Positions 5,428 through 5,520 of a stretch of DNA of 5,520 nt are shown piece after piece. This DNA is from Chloroflexota bacterium. Its GTDB lineage: Bacteria > Chloroflexota > Dehalococcoidia > UBA2979. Below the pieces are notes generated by a model. It worked only from the letters and a program-made list of their open reading frames with translations. It did no database searches and was not told the origin of the DNA. Location of the stretch: positions 1 through 5,520 of the forward strand of contig JAQCJS010000091.1 of NCBI GenBank assembly GCA_027592975.1, written 5' to 3'. Every line of letters begins with the position of its first letter. Within the stretch, counting starts at the first letter, position 1. Made by a program: the position numbers and the translations under genes.

Positions 5428-5520
5428 TGGCGCACTACCTCGCCCTGTGGCTCCTCGTCCACCTCGGGGGACGGCTGCCGCTGGGGCTGCTGGACACGGC
5501 GGCGCGCGCGGCCGCGAGCG
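5427..5520 (+). CDS. Start of a further gene, possibly a second LpxL/PatA-type acyltransferase (partial)
   Basis: The ATG at 5427 shares its A with the TGA of the preceding gene (TGATG), a typical translationally coupled junction. The 31 codons present begin MAHYLALWLLVHLGGRLPLG and continue LLDTAARAAAS to the window edge. A hydrophobic start with a LP-L-LL-ARA pattern resembles the N-terminus of LpxL-family acyltransferases, including the gene just before it (VVPLRLGYGLARLVGAL). A tandem second acyltransferase is therefore plausible. The catalytic H-x4-D motif lies beyond the window, so this remains an inference; another membrane-associated enzyme is possible. Confidence 0.7.
   Translation, partial: MAHYLALWLLVHLGGRLPLGLLDTAARAAAS

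Overview
The window is GC-rich bacterial chromosome with compact gene packing and no mobile element, CRISPR array or RNA gene that I can see. The inositol-3-phosphate synthase is of the actinobacterial (mycobacterial Ino1-like) type. It sits with a 50-residue DUF5679 zinc-ribbon gene, a SIMPL-domain secreted protein and LpxL/PatA-type acyltransferases. That mix suggests Chloroflexota (Thermomicrobia/Sphaerobacter-like) or a deep actinobacterial relative. This is an inference from gene content; the sequence carries no phylogenetic marker that settles it.

Layout, left to right. The first 18 codons of a possible secreted protein run off the left edge on the minus strand (1-54). A SIMPL-domain exported protein follows on the minus strand (108-890). 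A 144-base divergent gap separates it from truB, the tRNA U55 pseudouridine synthase (1035-1964, plus). After a 149-base gap holding a possible promoter comes the DUF5679 zinc-ribbon gene (2114-2266, plus). A strong hairpin (2300-2322) separates it from a convergent LysR-type regulator (2329-3272, minus), which carries a frameshift. A divergent control region with two adjacent dyads (3291-3318) leads to ino1 (3422-4492, plus), a PatA/LpxL-type acyltransferase (4549-5427, plus) and the start of a further gene overlapping it by one base (5427 onward, plus).

How the genes fit together: ino1 makes the inositol phosphate head-group precursor, and the next gene encodes a membrane-lipid acyltransferase of the family that acylates phosphatidylinositol mannosides in actinobacteria. 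The third gene begins like another member of that family. The right part therefore looks like an inositol-phospholipid operon, with a LysR regulator transcribed away from it.

The most notable observation is in the regulator. The 16 bases at the frameshift (2575-2590) read as family-like LysR sequence in both frames. Duplicating them in tandem restores one continuous 319-residue protein with the spacing expected of the family. This suggests loss of one copy of a 16-bp tandem repeat, either a natural slippage mutation or switch, or an artefact. The second is a perfect 12-bp hairpin (4575-4602) inside the first codons of the acyltransferase gene.
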